Source of the DNA: Bacillus fonticola
GTDB taxonomy: Bacteria; Bacillota; Bacilli; Bacillales; JC228
Assembly (NCBI RefSeq): GCF_012955605.1
Contig: NZ_CP052135.1
Coordinates: forward strand, 2,492,711 to 2,556,710
Length of the DNA stretch: 64,000 nt
Direction: 5' to 3'
Shown: positions 63,812-64,000 of the stretch, piece after piece
Numbering within the stretch: the first letter of the stretch is position 1
Layout: each line of letters opens with the position of its first letter
Notes under the pieces: model-generated
Seen by the model: the letters and a program-made list of their open reading frames with translations, nothing else
The model's database searches: none
Told to the model about the DNA's origin: nothing
Program-made: the position numbers and the translations under genes

Positions 63812-64000
63812 TCAAATATTAATGGCAATGGCTAATAAAATAATGTGGAAAATTTGATCAACCATAATGGACAGCCAATTATGTACAGGTCCATCCTTCG
63901 CCCCTTGTATATTCTTTACCCAAAAGGTGACAAACGTTTTTCGATCAAGTACAACATGTCCTAAAAAGATAATGGCGATGCCCAAAAGCGAAATTTGACC
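63812..64000 (-). CDS. DUF3307-like membrane protein (partial, C-terminus)
   Basis: The minus frame is open from the right edge to a TGA at 63812 (62 residues seen). It reads GQISLLGIAIIFLGHVVLDR, then NWLSIMVDQIFHIILLAIAI. The histidine/aspartate-bearing helices LGHVVLDRK and VDQIFHIILL match the C-terminal repeats of DUF3307 membrane proteins. The start lies outside. Its stop is 15 bases before the cyclase start, and the cyclase ribosome binding site lies between, so the two probably form an operon. Confidence 0.75.
   Translation of the reverse strand, partial: GQISLLGIAIIFLGHVVLDRKTFVTFWVKNIQGAKDGPVHNWLSIMVDQIFHIILLAIAINI

Overview
The window reads as chromosomal DNA of an endospore-forming member of the Bacillaceae (Firmicutes), probably an alkaliphile or halotolerant relative of Bacillus. 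The evidence is spore genes (yutH, a YhcN/YutC-type lipoprotein, lytH, yunB, gerAA/gerAB), strong GGAGG ribosome binding sites, GTG and TTG starts, sigma-A promoters, and a gene order that follows the B. subtilis yut-yun-suf-yus region almost gene for gene. There is no rRNA, tRNA, CRISPR array, prophage or recognisable transposase.

1-36.6 kb is the conserved backbone: yutH (cut by the left edge), yutG, yutF, yutE, yutD, yutC, lipA, lytH; an inserted amino-acid transport block (NSS transporter plus a 35-residue partner, and an NhaC-type transporter behind a lysine riboswitch); yunB, yunC, yunD; the sufCDSUB Fe-S operon; metNPQ behind a SAM-I riboswitch; yusD; an inserted NitT/TauT-type ABC importer; yusE, a broken yusF, yusG, gcvH, yusI; the fadN-fadA-fadE beta-oxidation operon under a FadR box; yuzL, fadM, yusU, a FhuF-like ferric reductase and the YusV-like siderophore ATPase. 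LipA and GcvH, both needed for lipoylation, lie in the same window.

36.6-64 kb is accessory. It holds a germinant-receptor pair without a C subunit, a second siderophore ABC importer with a Fur box, a 28-copy 20-bp minisatellite, a nitronate monooxygenase, a DUF1002 protein, a heptad-repeat coiled-coil protein, helD with a divergent candidate small RNA, a YajQ-family gene, ynfA, an ABC-F ATPase, an aldehyde dehydrogenase with its DUF779 partner, arsRBC, a guanidine-I riboswitch with a ykkCD-type SMR pair, an MntA/HepT-like pair beside a small kinase-like gene, three tandem copies of a structured 180-bp repeat, glutamate dehydrogenase, a lipoprotein, and a class III adenylyl cyclase with an N-terminal START-like region and zinc ribbon, followed by a DUF3307 membrane protein cut by the right edge.

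The least explained items are the 20-bp minisatellite (43.0-43.6 kb), the 180-bp structured repeat family (58.8-59.4 kb, with an inverted fourth copy at 33.25-33.43 kb), the promoter-terminator unit at 48.81-48.97 kb, and the decayed yusF. All functional calls come from reading the sequence and from remembered family features. No database search was run.
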